This document shows, one piece after another, positions 11,328 to 22,401 of a stretch of 64,000 nt of DNA. How positions within the stretch are numbered: position 1 is the first letter of the stretch; the number at the start of each line of letters is the position of its first letter. The stretch comes from Paraphysomonas bandaiensis (Eukaryota; Chrysophyceae): assembly GCA_965644295.1 (NCBI GenBank), contig CBFFRP010000608.1:35318-99317 (forward strand). Direction: 5' to 3'. Position numbers and translations under genes: made by a program. Below the pieces are notes generated by a model that saw only the letters and a list, made by a program, of their open reading frames with translations, did not search any database and had not been told where the DNA came from.

Positions 11328-11815
11328 ATCCCCAACAAAGTCGAATACGCACCTTTTCGTGGTGTTCTGGAGGCTAAGTACAGGAGAGATTTCTCCGGAA
11401 AACCGTATCTATAGCAAAATGCTTGTGTGATACAAAGGACACAAATTAGTGTCACTTGTGTAGATGTCTCTGGGCCTTGACCAATAAACAGGCATCCGGG
11501 AATGGCCCACCTCAAGGGCATCCAGGGTATTGGGCTTCTTGGGTTGTTCACCTCTTAAGGACTCATAAATCCTGAAGTCAGCAGATGTCAGGTATATCAA
11601 CATTTTGCGTGCACACTGCGTTTGCTTTGAGTTATAGAGCAAAAGTGGTTGCACCTTGGTGCTTGCGGTGACGCACAAGCAGCTTTCGTAGCGTTATAGG
11701 ATATCAGAGTTAAGCACTAGTTAGTTAAACACACGGAAAGGCTTTCTGTGTGTTAAATTGCAGTGCTAAATTAGTTCTGACTCTTAAAAGCCTATTGCTA
11801 ATAATAACACATTCA
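11328..11815 (+). repeat. Dispersed repeat family, copy C
   Basis: Same order of landmarks as copy B: CCAACAAAGTCGAATACGC, CACTTGTGTAGATGTC, the hairpin block GCTTGCGGTGACGCACAAGC, then the AGGATATCAGAGTTAAGCAC segment and the TATTGCTAATAATAACAC tail shared with copy A. Near 11731 it has its own perfect short hairpin, ACACACGGAAAG..CTTTCTGTGTGT. Its minus strand keeps a readable T-S-T-Q-V-T-L-I-C-V stretch. Confidence 0.8.
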
Positions 11816-12786
11816 TTCCTTCAGTAGCTTGTTCCATATAAATGTTCTCCGTATCTTTGGTTATAAGCCGAATAAGACCCACGGCCTTGTGGAAATTTGC
11901 GGTCGAAATCATCATCTACAAGTACAATATTGCTAGTATTCACCTCAGGATGAACGAAACAATTCACAAGGTAGTTGTCATTGCAGATAGCCAATATTGG
12001 ATTACGAGAACCCCGCGCATTCTAGGGGGGGCGGCCAATGTCACACTAGACTTACTATACTGAGTCATGCATGGTCACGAGAGGCTCTGTTTAATCTTTG
12101 TTAGGTAATGGGAAGGTACAACTGGACACATGGTCCTACTAGAATCTGCGCGACTTACACATATAAGCCACACATAGCTATGGGAAATCCCGCGTAATCT
12201 GAGTAAAGGTGAACACGGGTGGGGCAGCAACAGAATCTGCGCGTGATCTACGGTCAGCTATGTTGGTACACGGTAAGCGGATAGGCGGGTGATAGAATCA
12301 GCGCTATAGGTGGTATACCAGCCAGCCTACGCTATGGCCACGTCCTCGGAATGAGGTAATTATCATATATCGTTATCTTCATCAGTAATATTCATTATTC
12401 ATCATTATGTGATTTCTTTGTCTTATTCTGCGGAATAGTTCCATATAAATCAATGAAAAGCATATATTATACTTGTCATAATATGTCATAGATCTTAGTA
12501 CAGTAGTGCAATAATAATAATTGATCTATTTTGAACATATTATATGTACAAGATTAAGTATATACAATGGAGAGATCATAGTGTAGAATACCCAATAGCT
12601 GTTTATTTCTTTATTCTATATTTATCTGTTGATTATTTTCTGCCTAAGGCCAAAGCTAAGAAATCACATGGTTCTTATCGAATATCATATATATAGTCTA
12701 TCCAGTACTTTCACACCGACACTAGGGCTAATATAGATATATCGATTCATAGTCCTGACACAGTACATAGCGATATATTAGCAATT

Positions 12787-12875
12787 TCGAATTAATTGAG
12801 AATGATATAGTTCTGTATATAATAGCATAGCTTCGATTTAATTGAGGATGATATAATTCTGTGGTTTAATTAAAC
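12787..12875 (+). repeat. 46-bp direct duplication
   Basis: Two diverged units, TCGAATTAATTGAGAATGAT.. and TCGATTTAATTGAGGATGAT.., start at 12787 and 12833. They differ at several positions. AT-rich and of no known function. Confidence 0.6.
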
Positions 12876-13229
12876 ATATTTATATATATATATACATATG
12901 CGATTACTTACATATACATATATATACATATAGTCTAGAGTGCATAAAGAGTGTTATGTTTTATTCAGTTAGATGTGTGTAAGTAACTCTTTGACAGCTT
13001 GATGTACATACCCCCTCAAACACTCACTTGTATTAACTTATATATACACGTATATATAATCACTCGTAAACACATACATTAAGTAATTAGCTGCGGACTA
13101 ATTATAAAAACAATTGAACTAGGTATTGGTGGGAAGATATGTCACAATAGCATTACAATATATTGTTCCCTAGCCCTGATATACACGTTTATGTGTGCAG
13201 TATACATATGACGGTGACATTCTATATCT

Positions 13230-13560
13230 ACATATCGCACAACACATGTAACATAAGCTTGCAGATTATATATGACAGACATACAGAGATATTTGAAGTA
13301 TATATGTCACAGACGTGTATTTGCGTGAAGTATTCATAGGGCATATATATATATATGCAGTATGACAGAGGCATATATATATGTATATATGCAGCATGTA
13401 TGTAACAGAGACTTCTGTATGTGACATATACATATAACTCGCACATATATGTGTACGCAGTACATATATAACACACATATATATACGTTAGTGCAATATA
13501 TACGTAACTGAGACGTGTATACGCGCAGTACACATGCGACAGAGAGATCTATAAGTGTGA
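13230..13560 (+). repeat. Degenerate tandem region with ATATATGCAGTATG-like units
   Basis: Irregular repetition of words such as ATATATGCAG, GACAGAG, GTAACAGAGAC and GCAGTACATA about every 25-60 bp. The period is not constant, so it may be an eroded minisatellite. On the minus strand it gives spurious Tyr/Cys/Ile-rich open frames. Confidence 0.4.
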
Positions 13561-14384
13561 CATTCACAACAATGAAGCATACGGGAGGCGACGTACAGAT
13601 GTAAGATGTATCCATCATTCACACCATCGCCCATCACTTAAAGTCTGTCTCTGTCGGTCGGGATCGTGGAATCTCAATTGCGGGAGCGGTGAAATGTGAG
13701 GGACAGAATGGAGCGGTTTTTAGTTTAGCAGAGCAAGATAAACACGAGGATATGCTGATAGGTGTGGATGGTGTTGTATCAGTGCAGTGGAGATATATAT
13801 GCATGGAGTGACAAGAGTTGGATATGATCATAAAACTGAAAACTGAAAAATGGGAGCGACATGGTTTTGACCGACAGTGGCATGGATTTTACGAGTGTGT
13901 GGGACTGTATGCTATAGAATTCATCAAGTAGGCTCCAAAATTACCTAAAATTGTGCATTTCAGGGGTAAATTTGCAAGTTATTTCCCATATGAGACCGCA
14001 ATAAAGGCCAGAGACCTAGAAACCACAGTCATACACTGTATATAGACTGCTTTGCATAAAAATTCCACAAACAACGAGAAAAGGGCGATTTTTTGCCAGA
14101 TACATATAAAAATATGTATAAGGGACGAATAGTGTTTGTGGTTTATTCCCACCGACTTTTTATTCGTGTCGAGAATATATTCTAAAAATCCCCAGTTTTC
14201 TACACTGATAGGTACTTCAAGTCATGTGCGTCACTGTCGTGTCCTGCTGTTCCCTCATGAAGATATGCAGCCAGTTGTCGTACTCCGCTGTGCCACGGCG
14301 CATCGTGAGTATCTTCACAACTATGCGGCACTTCTCATACATAAGAGTCCACCCTCTAGTCAGTGGACATACACTAGAATATAT

Positions 14385-16509
14385 ATGAATATAGCTAATA
14401 TGATCCGCCTCCTGACAGTTCTATTGCTCCCTCTTATATCTGCTGTGGAGTACTCATGTCCTGATGGCTGGGATCTCTTCCAACACTCCTGTTATAGACA
14501 CGGTAAGATATCACGGCGCATGCTCTGTGTTCACGATCATGCATAACAAACACGCATCAGGCGGGACAACGAAGGATTGGGGCTATGCAGTAACAGCATG
14601 CATTCAGTTTCATGGGTTCCAGCAGGCGTATTTAACGGTACTGAACTCTGGTTCGGAGAGAGACTTCATATGGCAGTATGTGAACAGTCATGGCATATGG
14701 CTATCTCTCAGTGATGCAGCTCAAGAAGGCAACTGGCAATATTATCAGGATGATAAGGCTTTCTTAGGATGTGATCCGCCTTTGGATTTGTGGGATATAA
14801 ACTCGAATTGGGCATCTGGAGAGCCGAATAATCATGAATCGAGAGAACACTGTGCTGTACTATACAGCTCAGGCGTTGTCGATGAAGCGTGCGATGATTC
14901 TTACCAGGAAAATGAAAACACCATTGTCTGTGAGATACCTGCCATTGGAGTAGTAGATTTTTGTTTACCAACAACATTGGCAGTGCATTTCGTTGTGGTA
15001 ATACGAGGCACAACTTACATTAACCCTTCTGATCAACTTATGACCGACTTGTGTGGACCCCTATCGAGATTTTATAACAGAGATGATGTTATTGTGTATG
15101 GCTTTGGACCCAGAGGAACTCACTGTAGTGGAACTTGGCAGTATGTTGAGGATGGGGAGTCGAGGCGAAAACTACAAAGTGGCAATGCCACTGATATTGA
15201 GATAACATTCGACATCACAATTAATGCAGAAAATTCTAATTTTATTGATGTGGACAATGTAGTTTCCGGCTTTCAGGACGATGTAACGGCCGCTGAAGCG
15301 GGTGCTCTTAGTGCACTTGAGTCCACTGGAGATTTTGTTACAACTGGGTCTCTATCTATTTCAGAGTTTACTTCGGCCGAGTTTGATACAACAGAAGTTC
15401 CAACTGGTCAACCCACGGGCCAACCTAGTGGTCAACCAACTTCTATTCCGACTATGCATTTTGAGTACTCTCTTGTGCTATCAGATATATATGGAAATGG
15501 TTGGGGGAGCGGTGTCAAAGTTGTCTTGGAAAATACTGATGGGTCAACCGATTACTACGTTCTTGACTGTGTATGTGATGTTATTCGGTACATTCAAGAT
15601 GGAGTGAAGTCTATATCAATATCAGTTGACAAAGGAGCAACCACTCCGTGGGAAGTGTTTTGGTTTATTGAAGAGCGCTGGACGGAGAGACGATGGTATG
15701 GTAACGCTGAAACGAAATTTATATTCAGCTCGAACATGGATGTAATCGAAACTGTTCATCCTGTTGAAGGTTGTCATGCTTCAGGCTGCAAGAATTGTTT
15801 GCCGGAACCAAAACCTAAGCCTAAACCATCACCTATAAATAACACTCACCCTCCCCCACTGCAATTTCCATTTAGGCTTGAGTCTAAGAGTGGGCAAGGG
15901 TGGTTTGTTCCTGCTGACGTGGAAATCAATGTTGACATATGCACTTTTTCCGTTCCACAGAGTCTTGTTTACCCCATGTATTTTATCATGGATGAATACA
16001 ATACCAAGTTACTTCATTCAGGGACAATGTGTCGCTATGGTGATTTAGACCATTTACATGAGGTGTTGCCTAGAGACGGAAGGTTTCTCTTTCGTGTTGC
16101 AGGGTTATCAAACCTTGAAAATGGGAATTTTACATGGGATTTCTGTGGAGTGACCGGAGTTTTAAATCAAGAAGTACACTTCACCATGACGAAAGGAAAG
16201 TGCAAACCTGGAATGGAGCGAATTCCGTCCGATTACTGCACTGATGACTCGATGAAACCTCCTGTGGATCGTATAAATTCTGCTGGTGGTGCATTCCTCT
16301 CATATCAGCAAACAGTTGCTGCGGTTAGCGGAACTGTGGCTGTTACTGTCGTAATTCTATCCTTCTTGGTGTATGTGATGTATTTTGCGCAAGTACAGCG
16401 TCATCAACATATACCCGTATCTACGGAAAGTCAACACGATGCTATGGATTTTGAATTGGAGCCGTCTCCTGTCAGGGAAGGTTCCACAAAGCATCATCTG
16501 CAACTATGA
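14385..16509 (+). CDS. Secreted/type I membrane C-type lectin with GQPT linker
   Basis: Two exons, 14385 (or 14400) to 14502 and 14561-16509; the 58-bp intron is phase 1 and splits a glycine (about 683-688 aa). A signal peptide (L-L-T-V-L-L-L-P-L-I-S-A) precedes the C-type lectin domain: C-P-D-G-W-D-L-F-Q-H-S-C-Y, then W-A-S-G-E-P-N-N with the E-P-N sugar/Ca2+ motif, and closing cysteines. The usual W-N-D is replaced by V-D-E-A-C. Then comes an unassigned region, a P-T-G-Q-P-T-G-Q-P-S-G-Q-P-T linker, and a domain opening L-S-D-I-Y-G-N-G-W-G that I know from stramenopile surface proteins. A Pro/Lys-rich spacer and a second Cys-containing domain follow, then one transmembrane helix (V-A-V-T-V-V-I-L-S-F-L-V-Y-V) and a 45-residue cytoplasmic tail. 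Probably a cell-surface carbohydrate receptor; ligand unknown. Confidence 0.87.
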
Positions 16510-16859
16510 ATGCGTCAATGCGGAAGCTATTTATTACAACATGTTGGCTTTTTGACTACGTTACTTCTATTATTTTGCTCAAATTATTATGCGATGCCTG
16601 ATTTTTATTTAGGCTGTGTGTCGTAGTCTATGTAACTAATTTTTTGACGAAAACATAGTCACGATAGAAACTGCGAATACAAGGCAATAGTATGTCACTA
16701 TTGCAAACATAACATATATAGAAGCTTTTAGTCACATATTCTGATTCAACTAGACATTTTATGATATGAGGCAAAAACTCCATGTGTGCATTTTGGAGAC
16801 ACTAATGTGTTAGTTAGTGACTCCTTTAACCTTATCACAATTCCAATGTGCATAATATG
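16510..16859. other. 3' flank of lectin gene, nothing recognised
   Basis: 350 AT-rich bases between the lectin stop codon and the retrotransposon insertion site. No gene or repeat seen. Confidence 0.5.
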
Positions 16860-16864
16860 TTCCT

Positions 16865-17183
16865 TGTCAAGGTTTGACATTATATGAGAAGTATTAACTT
16901 AACAACAGAAGGTAACTTATACTCAAAGCTGAGAATTATAAATTATAATCAATGTCTCTTATCATTCATCAATATCATGTTGTCTCCACTACCACTCATT
17001 TCTCGTACGACGATCTTACATCGTCACTACAACTTGCATCGTCACAATATTCCGTTTTACCGCTATGTGCTTATCGTCATTCATTCTCACAATACGATTA
17101 ACAAGACTACAACTGTATAATACAGTAATTTAAATACCTTATAACTACAGCTTTCAATTGCTCTCATATAGCAGAACTCAACA
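16865..17183 (-). repeat. 3' LTR of the copia element
   Basis: 319 bp. In element orientation it begins TGTTGAGTTCTGC and ends AACCTTGACA, i.e. the usual TG..CA termini. A 78-codon open frame inside each LTR on the opposite strand is chance. No differences from the other LTR were found by eye. Confidence 0.95.
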
Positions 17184-17192
17184 CTCCCTCTC
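17184..17192 (-). promoter_or_regulatory. Polypurine tract
   Basis: GAGAGGGAG in element orientation, directly abutting the 3' LTR. This is the expected primer for plus-strand DNA synthesis. Confidence 0.8.
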
Positions 17193-17326
17193 AATTCAAA
17201 GCTGTAGATAGACTCTTCACATCACAAGACATAACTGACGGATACGCAACCACCGAAACCAAACAGGACAAACAGGTGGACGTATGACTCCGACATTTCA
17301 GCTAGTCTCACAGTACAGTCAACTGA

Positions 17327-20300
17327 TCACTTACGTCGTTTGAACGTCTTTTCTCTAATAACCTCAACAGATGATTTTCGATCCTCTCCTAGGCATCTCT
17401 TCCTGTGTTTCTCGAAAGTTACACCACACAACGATTTCGTGAATATGTCTGCTGTCTGATCATCAGTTCCAACGTGGTACAATATGGCAGTGTTAAAGAG
17501 GCCATCTGGATCTACGTGTTCCCTAACCCAATGGTATTTGATCTCGATGTGTTTTGAACGCTTATGGAACACCGGATTCAATGCTAAGTCACGAGCACTC
17601 TGGCTATCCAAGAAAAATGGTGTGGGTTCGCGTAGACGAAGTCCTAATTCGTCCAACACCCCCCGAAGCCATACCAGTTCTTGCATGCCAGCATACATAG
17701 CCTGATACTCACTTTGCATTGATGACGTTGAAACGGTAGCCTGTAAAATGGACTGCCAGATAAGTGGTCCACCGGCGGCAAATACTATGTATCCAGTCGT
17801 AGATCGGCGTGACACCACATCGCCAGCCCAGTCTGCATCAGTAAAGATGTGCATGTCGAAGTGCTTACTACTGAACCGAATACCCTTTCGAACTGTACCC
17901 CTAACGTACTGCAATAGGTAAGTCATTAAATAACATGTAGCCCGGGTAGGTTTAGATGCATATCTAGATAACAAACCAACTGCATATGCAATATCAGGGC
18001 GAGTATTCATAGATAGATATAACATGGCACCCAGTAGGCTGCGATAAGGATAATTATCTACTCCCTCTTTCTCCTCAGGTGTGAGATCACTGTCTGCTTG
18101 ATTAATTCTGTCCATTGCATCGAGGGGTAGCGGCGACTTTCGAATTTTTGATGAGGGACCGAGGAAATCAGTGAATTTGAGAAGAATTTTCTCCGCATAT
18201 GTCTGCTGATCCAGCTGAATGAAATCCTGTCCTCGCGTGACACGAACATTGAGGAAATGTTCAACGGCTCCCATATCCGTCATGTCGAATCGTTCGCAGA
18301 ATCTAGCTTTTATTTCTGTAATAATATTAAGGTCAGCACATGCGATGACGATGTCATCCACATATATGGTGAGATACACTTTATGACCTTTATATACAGC
18401 ATGATACAAGCAAGGTTCTAACACACACGGTCGAAATCCCAAGGATTTGATGAACTTGTTTATGGTTTTCCACCATGATCGTGGTGAACTACGGAGCCCA
18501 TATAGAGATTTCTTCAATTTAAAACAATGTCCAGGTGGAAGTTGAAAATCTGGAGTAGGATTCATGTAAACGTCGCCTTCAATATCGGCATAACAGAACG
18601 CACTGGATACATCGAGTTGATGCACAAACATACTGAACACAAGAGCCAACGCCAGAATCAACCGAACAGAGATACTCTTGACTACAGGGGCAAATGTGTT
18701 CTCCACATCTACGCCAGATTGTTGACCGTACCCAAGTGCTACAAGTCGTGCTTTATGCTTCTTGATGGAGCCATCCTTATTGTACTTTCGCTTATATACG
18801 TAACGAGATTTAAGAGGTCGAGCATCAGGCGGAGTTTCTACTACTTCAAACACTTCACGCTGAAAAAGTGCATTCCGTTCTAATCTGCGCGCCTCCTTCC
18901 ATTTGTCTGCATCACTACACTGAAGAGACTCTTCGTATGACTCAGGCTCCCTATAATCAGACGGGTCAGTAATCAATGAGTCATCACTTGCCTTACACAT
19001 ATTAACGGCATCTTCCCCACACAGGAAGTTGATTTCACCCAGAGTAGACACGTTGGTCATCACTCTTTGGGTTCGTACCCTCTTGCTTATAGCAGCTGGC
19101 GGGTTAGCAGTTTGACTACTAGGGACACACACACTTGTCTCTCTAGACGAAGTGCTCACGCTTCTCTCGGGTAAGGCACATGGAGTCTGCTCACTCCCTG
19201 ATGAGTCATCTGCCGTAGACTGTTTGGGTGTCCCACCCCCAGCCGGCATCGATCGCTCCTCACCACCTGCCCCATCGTCACGGGTCGCAGGATTTTCGTG
19301 CCACCTGCGCAAATTATACGACTGAGTTAGTTTCACTACATCAGCTATATGTATCGGAGTCTTCTCCTCCAACTGCTCTCTACCAGCAGTTACTAAGGCT
19401 CTATAAGCCACGATCAAACCTTTCCGAACCACGACTCTCGTAGTCCTAAACAGGAAACCCTCATCGGTATGGTAAGATCCAATCAAATGGTTGAACTCTT
19501 CAACCTGTCGAGCCTGGGGGTCATGTTTAACTAACGCAGCCTCCAGCTCCTCGAAATACTCCTTCTCTCTGGGGGGAATGCTTTCGTCGAATAACACATG
19601 TATTGACACAACTTCGGACTCTCCTAGCCATATTCTGTATCCCCTCTTCTTTTTGGAGAGACCTAAAAAATATCCAATCTGCGATTTGCCTTGCCAATTT
19701 TTTCGACGATCACCCCTGGGAGTCTTCACATAAGCTTTACACCCCCATCGACGTAAACTGGATAAATCCGGAACAGAACCTCCAGGTACACACTCCATGG
19801 GAGACATCCATCCGCGGTAGGTCCGAGTGGGCATCATGCGAATAATTTCAGATGCATATACGTAGGCATCCCACCAGAATGGAACTGGGAATCCAGCATC
19901 TGACAGCATTGCAAGAGTCATCTCTCCCGCGGTTCGAAAACGTCTCTCAGACACGCCATTCATCTCAGGTGAGTCCGTAGAGCTCCACGTAATTGAGGTG
20001 CCAAACTTGCTGTGAAGATACTCCTGAATAGACTTATCAATGAGTTCGGCTCCCCCATCGGCATGATACACAGATAGTCGATGAACTCCTGGATACTTGG
20101 GAAGAAGAACCTCGACCCAATTCCTAATGTGCTCCAACACCTCACTTGCGGTCCGAGTTTTCAACGGAAACTCCCAGCATTCCTTGGTGGCCACATCTGT
20201 CAACGCTAATACATACCGGTATCCCTGTCGAGATGGACAATTGAAATATACTCCTATATCGACAGTTACTTTTTCCAGAAACCTTGTCGCCTGTAGCTCT

Positions 20301-22093
20301 TCATCACTCTTCCCAGGAAACGAGATTCTGGTAATCTTCGACTTTGCACAGGCTTTGCAGATACCCTTGGTTTTCTGAAGACTCTTCTTACTCAGATGAG
20401 ATCTGTTAAGGCCACTCCCTGTGAACAACCGATGTTTGAAAGCTTCTAATAGCTTGCGCTTGCTGACATGCCCGCATCGTTTGTGAAGCAATTCCAGAGG
20501 GTCTTCATTTGTTTTATCCGATAGATGTACTTCTGCAGCTAAACTCGTCAAGTCAGGTAACTCCAACAAGTCCTTTAGATCAACGAAGGGCATTCCATTA
20601 TCTGAATACCTAGCTTCAAGAACAACTTCTGCATTATCCAATCGCACTATTTTTGGAGTCTCTAGCAGCTGAAGTCCATATCCAAGCGTACGAAGCATCC
20701 CTCCCGAACAAATATTCTTGACTGAGTCGGGGCATACCTTTAATTTTGTCCAGTCACCATAGTTGCCTGAGCCAGTATATCGTAAGCTGGATCCCGCTTT
20801 GGTTGTCTGAATGGCTCCTTCGTCTGCAACAAATGTCTGTAGAATATCACTGTTCTTGATGATGAAGAGTTGTTTCGACGCGCAGCTGTCTAGAAATACA
20901 ATGTCTTCAGAAGTATGCAGCACCTCATCTGCAACATTCACTTCTAAGTTACTCGATTCATCATATAACAACATGTGCACAGAATCATCCTCTTGCTCGT
21001 CTCTTTGAAGATAACGATTCCAGTCCGAGCTCTTTTTGATGGGCCTTTCCATCGTACCGTTTTTTTCGGAAAAATGTCGTTTTTTGTTAACAGAATCCTC
21101 CGCTTTCCTTGTTTTTCGAACTTGAGCTCGATGTCTGCATTCATGAGCTCGATGTCCAGATACGCCACACACAAAGCATCCATCATCATCAGCGCCATTT
21201 TTTGACTTACTTCTTTTGGATTCTGATTGCTCTCTTCGATGCTTGTTTTTACCATTGCGCTTCATTTGGGAGATCTTCAAATCTTTCTTCTTCATCCAGC
21301 AGTTCTTCTGCGTGTGACCTCGTTTTCCACATTTAGAGTATGAGCATGTTACCTCTTGATCAGAAGAATTCCAATGTACTTCCGGTGCAGAAGACTCCTG
21401 TGGTAGACCCTTTGCCTGGTCGAAGCGCCTACAAATGGTGATCATCTCATTAAATGAAATATCACCTTTCAGGTAGATGTTTGTGTACAGCTGCTCCAGA
21501 TCCTTCCTCGTTTCCAGCGCAGTCTGCAGCTTCGTTTTTTTGGATACGTCAGTTGGCGGCTCACCAAGTTCCGTCATTTTTTGGACAATTCCGTTCAGTC
21601 GATCAATGGCTGTACACACCAGCTCCCCCTGTAGAATTCTAAATGACGCAAACTGTTTATTCAGTTCCACCAATTCGTACTGGGTTTCCCCACGAAATCT
21701 AATAACCAATTTATTTACCAATTCACTTGCTAACATCTCCTTATCGGGATCATCAGGTGGAAGCATGTCCTTCTCTCGGAAGTATTGATCAACAATCTCA
21801 AGCGCCTCCGCCACAGGTTGAACAGCTTCGAAGATGGAACTGATGCAGGTGTCTTTCCTCTCCAACCACTTGTCGAGGTCTTCCTTATACTTGTTTTTCA
21901 CAGCTGTGGACGCATTGTCAGCAGGTCGATGCGGTCGCTCCTCCAACCCAAGATGGTTCCGATTCTTTCTCATGAGCCAAACTCTCAATCGCTTCGTCCA
22001 GTTCACAACACCGAACTGATCGAACTTCGGAAGGTGTTTCCATTCCGAACTACTTGCGGAACTACCGTCTGCTACCATGTCAAGGTTTGACAT
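17327..22093 (-). CDS. Copia gag-pol polyprotein, 1,588 aa, intact
   Basis: One uninterrupted frame. The Gag part (about residues 1-330) carries two zinc knuckles: an atypical C-x4-C-x4-H-x4-C (C-S-Y-S-K-C-G-K-R-G-H) and a classical C-F-V-C-G-V-S-G-H-R-A-H-E-C. The protease reads F-L-D-S-C-A-S rather than the usual D-S/T-G-A. Integrase has the H-K-R-C-G-H..C-K-A-C zinc region and a D,D,E core (V-D-I-G, H-A-D-G-G-A-E, N-G-V-S-E-R-R). Reverse transcriptase shows Q-L-D-V-S-S-A-F, L-K-K-S-L-Y-G-L and the catalytic Y-V-D-D. RNase H shows D-A-D-W-A-G, S-T-T-G-Y and S-S-M-Q-S-E-Y. The first ATG (22093) lies inside the 5' LTR, and the second in-frame ATG (22078) straddles the LTR/PBS junction. No gag-pol frameshift is used. 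Confidence 0.96.
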   Translation of the reverse strand: MSNLDMVADGSSASSSEWKHLPKFDQFGVVNWTKRLRVWLMRKNRNHLGLEERPHRPADNASTAVKNKYKEDLDKWLERKDTCISSIFEAVQPVAEALEIVDQYFREKDMLPPDDPDKEMLASELVNKLVIRFRGETQYELVELNKQFASFRILQGELVCTAIDRLNGIVQKMTELGEPPTDVSKKTKLQTALETRKDLEQLYTNIYLKGDISFNEMITICRRFDQAKGLPQESSAPEVHWNSSDQEVTCSYSKCGKRGHTQKNCWMKKKDLKISQMKRNGKNKHRREQSESKRSKSKNGADDDGCFVCGVSGHRAHECRHRAQVRKTRKAEDSVNKKRHFSEKNGTMERPIKKSSDWNRYLQRDEQEDDSVHMLLYDESSNLEVNVADEVLHTSEDIVFLDSCASKQLFIIKNSDILQTFVADEGAIQTTKAGSSLRYTGSGNYGDWTKLKVCPDSVKNICSGGMLRTLGYGLQLLETPKIVRLDNAEVVLEARYSDNGMPFVDLKDLLELPDLTSLAAEVHLSDKTNEDPLELLHKRCGHVSKRKLLEAFKHRLFTGSGLNRSHLSKKSLQKTKGICKACAKSKITRISFPGKSDEELQATRFLEKVTVDIGVYFNCPSRQGYRYVLALTDVATKECWEFPLKTRTASEVLEHIRNWVEVLLPKYPGVHRLSVYHADGGAELIDKSIQEYLHSKFGTSITWSSTDSPEMNGVSERRFRTAGEMTLAMLSDAGFPVPFWWDAYVYASEIIRMMPTRTYRGWMSPMECVPGGSVPDLSSLRRWGCKAYVKTPRGDRRKNWQGKSQIGYFLGLSKKKRGYRIWLGESEVVSIHVLFDESIPPREKEYFEELEAALVKHDPQARQVEEFNHLIGSYHTDEGFLFRTTRVVVRKGLIVAYRALVTAGREQLEEKTPIHIADVVKLTQSYNLRRWHENPATRDDGAGGEERSMPAGGGTPKQSTADDSSGSEQTPCALPERSVSTSSRETSVCVPSSQTANPPAAISKRVRTQRVMTNVSTLGEINFLCGEDAVNMCKASDDSLITDPSDYREPESYEESLQCSDADKWKEARRLERNALFQREVFEVVETPPDARPLKSRYVYKRKYNKDGSIKKHKARLVALGYGQQSGVDVENTFAPVVKSISVRLILALALVFSMFVHQLDVSSAFCYADIEGDVYMNPTPDFQLPPGHCFKLKKSLYGLRSSPRSWWKTINKFIKSLGFRPCVLEPCLYHAVYKGHKVYLTIYVDDIVIACADLNIITEIKARFCERFDMTDMGAVEHFLNVRVTRGQDFIQLDQQTYAEKILLKFTDFLGPSSKIRKSPLPLDAMDRINQADSDLTPEEKEGVDNYPYRSLLGAMLYLSMNTRPDIAYAVGLLSRYASKPTRATCYLMTYLLQYVRGTVRKGIRFSSKHFDMHIFTDADWAGDVVSRRSTTGYIVFAAGGPLIWQSILQATVSTSSMQSEYQAMYAGMQELVWLRGVLDELGLRLREPTPFFLDSQSARDLALNPVFHKRSKHIEIKYHWVREHVDPDGLFNTAILYHVGTDDQTADIFTKSLCGVTFEKHRKRCLGEDRKSSVEVIREKTFKRRK
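22068..22077 (-). promoter_or_regulatory. Primer binding site matching initiator methionine tRNA
   Basis: TGGTAGCAGA follows the 5' LTR without a gap in element orientation. It is complementary to a tRNA 3' end TCTGCTACCA, the end of animal-type initiator tRNA-Met. That primer choice is standard for copia elements. It overlaps the gag-pol coding sequence. Confidence 0.75.
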
Positions 22094-22396
22094 TATATGA
22101 GAAGTATTAACTTAACAACAGAAGGTAACTTATACTCAAAGCTGAGAATTATAAATTATAATCAATGTCTCTTATCATTCATCAATATCATGTTGTCTCC
22201 ACTACCACTCATTTCTCGTACGACGATCTTACATCGTCACTACAACTTGCATCGTCACAATATTCCGTTTTACCGCTATGTGCTTATCGTCATTCATTCT
22301 CACAATACGATTAACAAGACTACAACTGTATAATACAGTAATTTAAATACCTTATAACTACAGCTTTCAATTGCTCTCATATAGCAGAACTCAACA
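22078..22396 (-). repeat. 5' LTR of the copia element
   Basis: 319 bp, identical by eye to 16865-17183. It must hold the element's promoter and, unusually, the first ATG of gag-pol 16 bases before its 3' end. Confidence 0.95.
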
Positions 22397-22401
22397 TTCC
22401 T

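Larger units (their letters stand above)
11816..14384. other. Long AT-rich intergenic region
   Basis: About 2.5 kb without a gene. It has TATATA-rich stretches, a 46-bp direct duplication (12787-12875) and a degenerate tandem region (13230-13560). The segment 13630-13830 has a higher-GC minus-strand open frame of 65 codons with no recognisable domain. Nothing else supportable. Confidence 0.55.
16860..22401 (-). mobile_element. Full-length Ty1/copia LTR retrotransposon (with target duplication)
   Basis: The element spans 16865-22396 (5,532 bp) and reads on the minus strand. It is flanked by the 5-bp direct repeat TTCCT (16860-16864 and 22397-22401). The two 319-bp LTRs appear identical on base-by-base reading. 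A primer binding site, one long gag-pol frame and a polypurine tract are all in place. Identical LTRs plus an uninterrupted 1,588-codon frame mean a recent insertion that may still be able to move. Order of domains is protease, integrase, reverse transcriptase, RNase H, which defines copia rather than gypsy type. Confidence 0.97.

Noticed and set aside
16884-17120. 78-codon frame on the plus strand, identical at 22097-22333
   Set aside because: It is part of the LTR and repeats only because the LTR does; no protein-like features.
19228-22090. Plus-strand open frames antisense to the copia polyprotein and, similarly, 24874-29792 antisense to the formin
   Set aside because: Shadows of the strong minus-strand coding frame; no start context or domains.
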